Positions 7,156 to 8,132 of a stretch of DNA of 8,132 nucleotides are shown piece by piece. A program made the translations under genes and the position numbers. Location: NCBI RefSeq assembly GCF_910584445.1, contig NZ_CAJUBO010000032.1:1-8132 (forward strand), in the 5' to 3' direction. Every line of letters starts with the position of its first letter. Within the stretch, counting starts at the first letter, position 1. The notes below the pieces were generated by a model that searched no databases, was not told the origin of the DNA, and worked only from the letters and a program-made list of their open reading frames with translations. This DNA is from an uncultured Desulfovibrio sp. Its GTDB lineage: Bacteria > Desulfobacterota > Desulfovibrionia > Desulfovibrionales > Desulfovibrionaceae.

Positions 7156-7938
7156 ATGGAAAAAAAACGCAGCCGCGCCGCAAATGCGGGACTTGTGAGT
7201 TTTGTGGGCGCCGGACCCGGCGATCCCGAGCTTCTGACCATCAAGGGGCACAAGGCCATCGCCGCGGCGGACCTTGTGCTCTATGCGGGTTCGCTCGTGC
7301 CGCGGGCCGTGGTGGCCTGCGCCCGGCCCGGCGCGGCCGTGGTGGATTCCGCGCCGCTCACCCTTGAGGAATGCCACGCCCGCGTGCGGGAAGTCGCGCT
7401 GGCCGGCGGTCTCGTGGCCCGCGTCCATACCGGGGACCCCTCGCTCTATGGCGCCCTGCGCGAACAGGCGGCCCTGCTGGACGCCGACGGCATCCCCTGG
7501 CGCGTCATCCCCGGCGTCACGGCGGCCTGCGCGGCGGCGGCTGCTGCGGGCGTGAGTTTCAGCATTCCCGGCACCAGCCAGAGCCTCATCCTCTGCCGGG
7601 CGCCCGGGCGCACGCCCGTCCCCGAACGCGAGAGCCTTGCCGCCCTCGCCACGCACCGGACGTCCATGGCCGTCTATCTCTCCGCGCACGCGGCGGGGCG
7701 CCTGGCAGAGGAACTGGGGGAGGAACTGGCGCCGCAAACGCCCGTGCTCTGCGCGCGCAGGGTGGGCTGGCCGGATGAGCGCCTTGTCTGGACCACACTG
7801 GCGGAGCTGGCCGCCTGCGTGGAACGCAACGGCCTTGACCGCCAGACGATCTTTCTGGTCCTTCCCGGGGAACTGGAGGGCGGTGACGCGCGTTCGCGGC
7901 TCTATGCGCCGGACTTCCGCCACGGATGGCGCCCGTGA
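7156..7938 (+). CDS. cbiF: Cobalt-precorrin-4 C11-methyltransferase (CbiF/CobM)
   Basis: The product is 260 aa, normal for the family. ATG 7156 has AGGAG 8 nt upstream, 40 nt after the cbiET stop. It is a class III SAM-dependent tetrapyrrole methylase: F-V-G-A-G-P-G-D-P-E-L-L-T-I-K-G (16-31) is the diagnostic N-terminal motif, H-T-G-D-P-S-L-Y-G-A (91-100) the SAM-binding G-D-P loop, I-P-G-V-T-A-A (118-124) the third conserved block, and R-A-P-G-R-T-P-V-P-E-R-E (148-159) the C11-methylase signature that sets it apart from CobI/CbiL and CobJ/CbiH. M-A-V-Y-L-S (171-176) begins the C-terminal lobe. It methylates C11 of cobalt-precorrin-4, giving the substrate for CbiG/CbiD-stage reactions. Either name (cobM or cbiF) appears in genomes; the CbiD neighbour favours cbiF. 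No further cobalamin gene follows within the window, so the operon may end here. Confidence 0.95.
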   Translation: MEKKRSRAANAGLVSFVGAGPGDPELLTIKGHKAIAAADLVLYAGSLVPRAVVACARPGAAVVDSAPLTLEECHARVREVALAGGLVARVHTGDPSLYGALREQAALLDADGIPWRVIPGVTAACAAAAAAGVSFSIPGTSQSLILCRAPGRTPVPERESLAALATHRTSMAVYLSAHAAGRLAEELGEELAPQTPVLCARRVGWPDERLVWTTLAELAACVERNGLDRQTIFLVLPGELEGGDARSRLYAPDFRHGWRP

Positions 7939-7967
7939 GGACAGGCCGGGACGAAGGGGAGCGCCGC

Positions 7968-7983
7968 GTCCCCGCGCGGGGAC
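7968..7983. repeat. Perfect 16-nt palindrome after cbiF
   Basis: GTCCCCGCGCGGGGAC is self-complementary and can fold with a 6-bp stem and GCGC loop, extendable by CGCC/GGCG across a small internal bulge. No T tract follows on either strand, so it is not a canonical terminator. A 3'-end stabilising or Rho-linked hairpin of the operon is possible. Confidence 0.55.
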
Positions 7984-8008
7984 AGGCGGGAGGAACGCTC
8001 CGGAGTTG

Positions 8009-8044
8009 AGAGCGGTTTGGTATTGAAAGTATCCAAACCGCTCT
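8009..8044. repeat. Perfect 12-bp inverted repeat with 12-nt spacer
   Basis: AGAGCGGTTTGG (8009-8020) and CCAAACCGCTCT (8033-8044) are exact reverse complements, separated by an AT-rich 12-nt spacer. There is no T tract on either side. It may be an RNA hairpin ending the operon message, a protein-binding dyad, or a small mobile or REP-like element. It marks the point where composition changes to AT-richer sequence. Confidence 0.8.
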
Positions 8045-8132
8045 AGGGTCTGGACCTATTAATGTGACTGCTGGCTTGGGATGTGGCAGCTTGTGCAATG
8101 CCACAATCATCCGTCAAAAACAGCCTTTTTTG
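8045..8132. other. AT-richer tail with possible mobile-element end
   Basis: From the inverted repeat onward the sequence loses the strong GC bias of the operon. It begins AGGGTCTGGACC, directly after the repeat arm and a TA, which could be an insertion-sequence terminus next to a TA target. It also holds a 7-bp hairpin TGTGGCA/TGCCACA (8082-8105) and ends with AAAAA and TTTTTT runs. No coding sequence or transposase motif can be supported in these 88 bases. The mobile-element reading is an inference only. Confidence 0.3.

Noticed and set aside
5232..7259. Very long minus-strand open frame opposite cbiET
   Set aside because: The plus strand carries CbiD, CbiE and CbiT motifs throughout; the minus translation is Arg/Gly/Ala-rich with no recognisable domain or RBS. 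The same applies to the minus frame at 4378-5781.
7586..8110. Minus-strand frame crossing the end of cbiF and the tail
   Set aside because: Most of it is antisense to CbiF; the portion in the tail crosses the 12-bp inverted repeat and lacks an RBS or motif.

Overview
The window is GC-rich bacterial DNA. Its layout, with an anaerobic-type cobalamin cluster (CbiD, fused CbiE-CbiT, CbiF/CobM) next to a vWA-OmpA envelope protein and a DUF2079-type membrane protein, suggests a Desulfovibrio-like deltaproteobacterium (Desulfobacterota). That placement is an inference from gene content, composition and protein flavour; no rRNA or marker gene is present. The left edge is an uninterrupted run of 27 AG units, so it may be a contig end or an assembly break.

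Layout: (1) 1-1200, plus strand, the C-terminal part of a DUF2079-like polytopic membrane protein, cut by the window edge. (2) 1201-1539, non-coding, holding a strong intrinsic terminator (1421-1448) for the leftward genes. (3) 1540-3189, minus strand, two envelope genes: a vWA plus OmpA-domain secreted protein (2191-3189) followed by a small Ala/Lys-rich probable lipoprotein (1540-2097), separated by a 10-bp GC hairpin that could attenuate transcription. (4) 3190-3560, a divergent intergenic region with a weak candidate promoter leftward and a good sigma70-like promoter rightward (3504-3532). (5) 3561-7938, plus strand, a tightly packed four-gene operon: a DapF/CntK-fold amino-acid racemase or epimerase homologue, cbiD, cbiET and cbiF/cobM. 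Junctions are a 14-nt overlap, a 4-nt ATGA overlap and a 40-nt gap. (6) 7939-8132, an AT-richer tail with several inverted repeats, one a perfect 12-bp arm pair, which may be the edge of a mobile element.

The three corrin genes act in the middle of anaerobic (early cobalt insertion) corrin-ring synthesis: CbiF methylates C11 of cobalt-precorrin-4, CbiD methylates C1 of cobalt-precorrin-5B, and CbiET methylates C5 and C15 and decarboxylates the C12 acetate. The most interesting feature is the racemase-fold gene leading this operon. It keeps both expected catalytic cysteines and is translationally overlapped with cbiD through a seven-copy 9-nt tandem repeat. Known relatives include the histidine racemase of the staphylopine (Ni/Co/Zn metallophore) pathway, so a link to cobalt supply is a testable guess. 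No cobalamin riboswitch is visible ahead of the operon.
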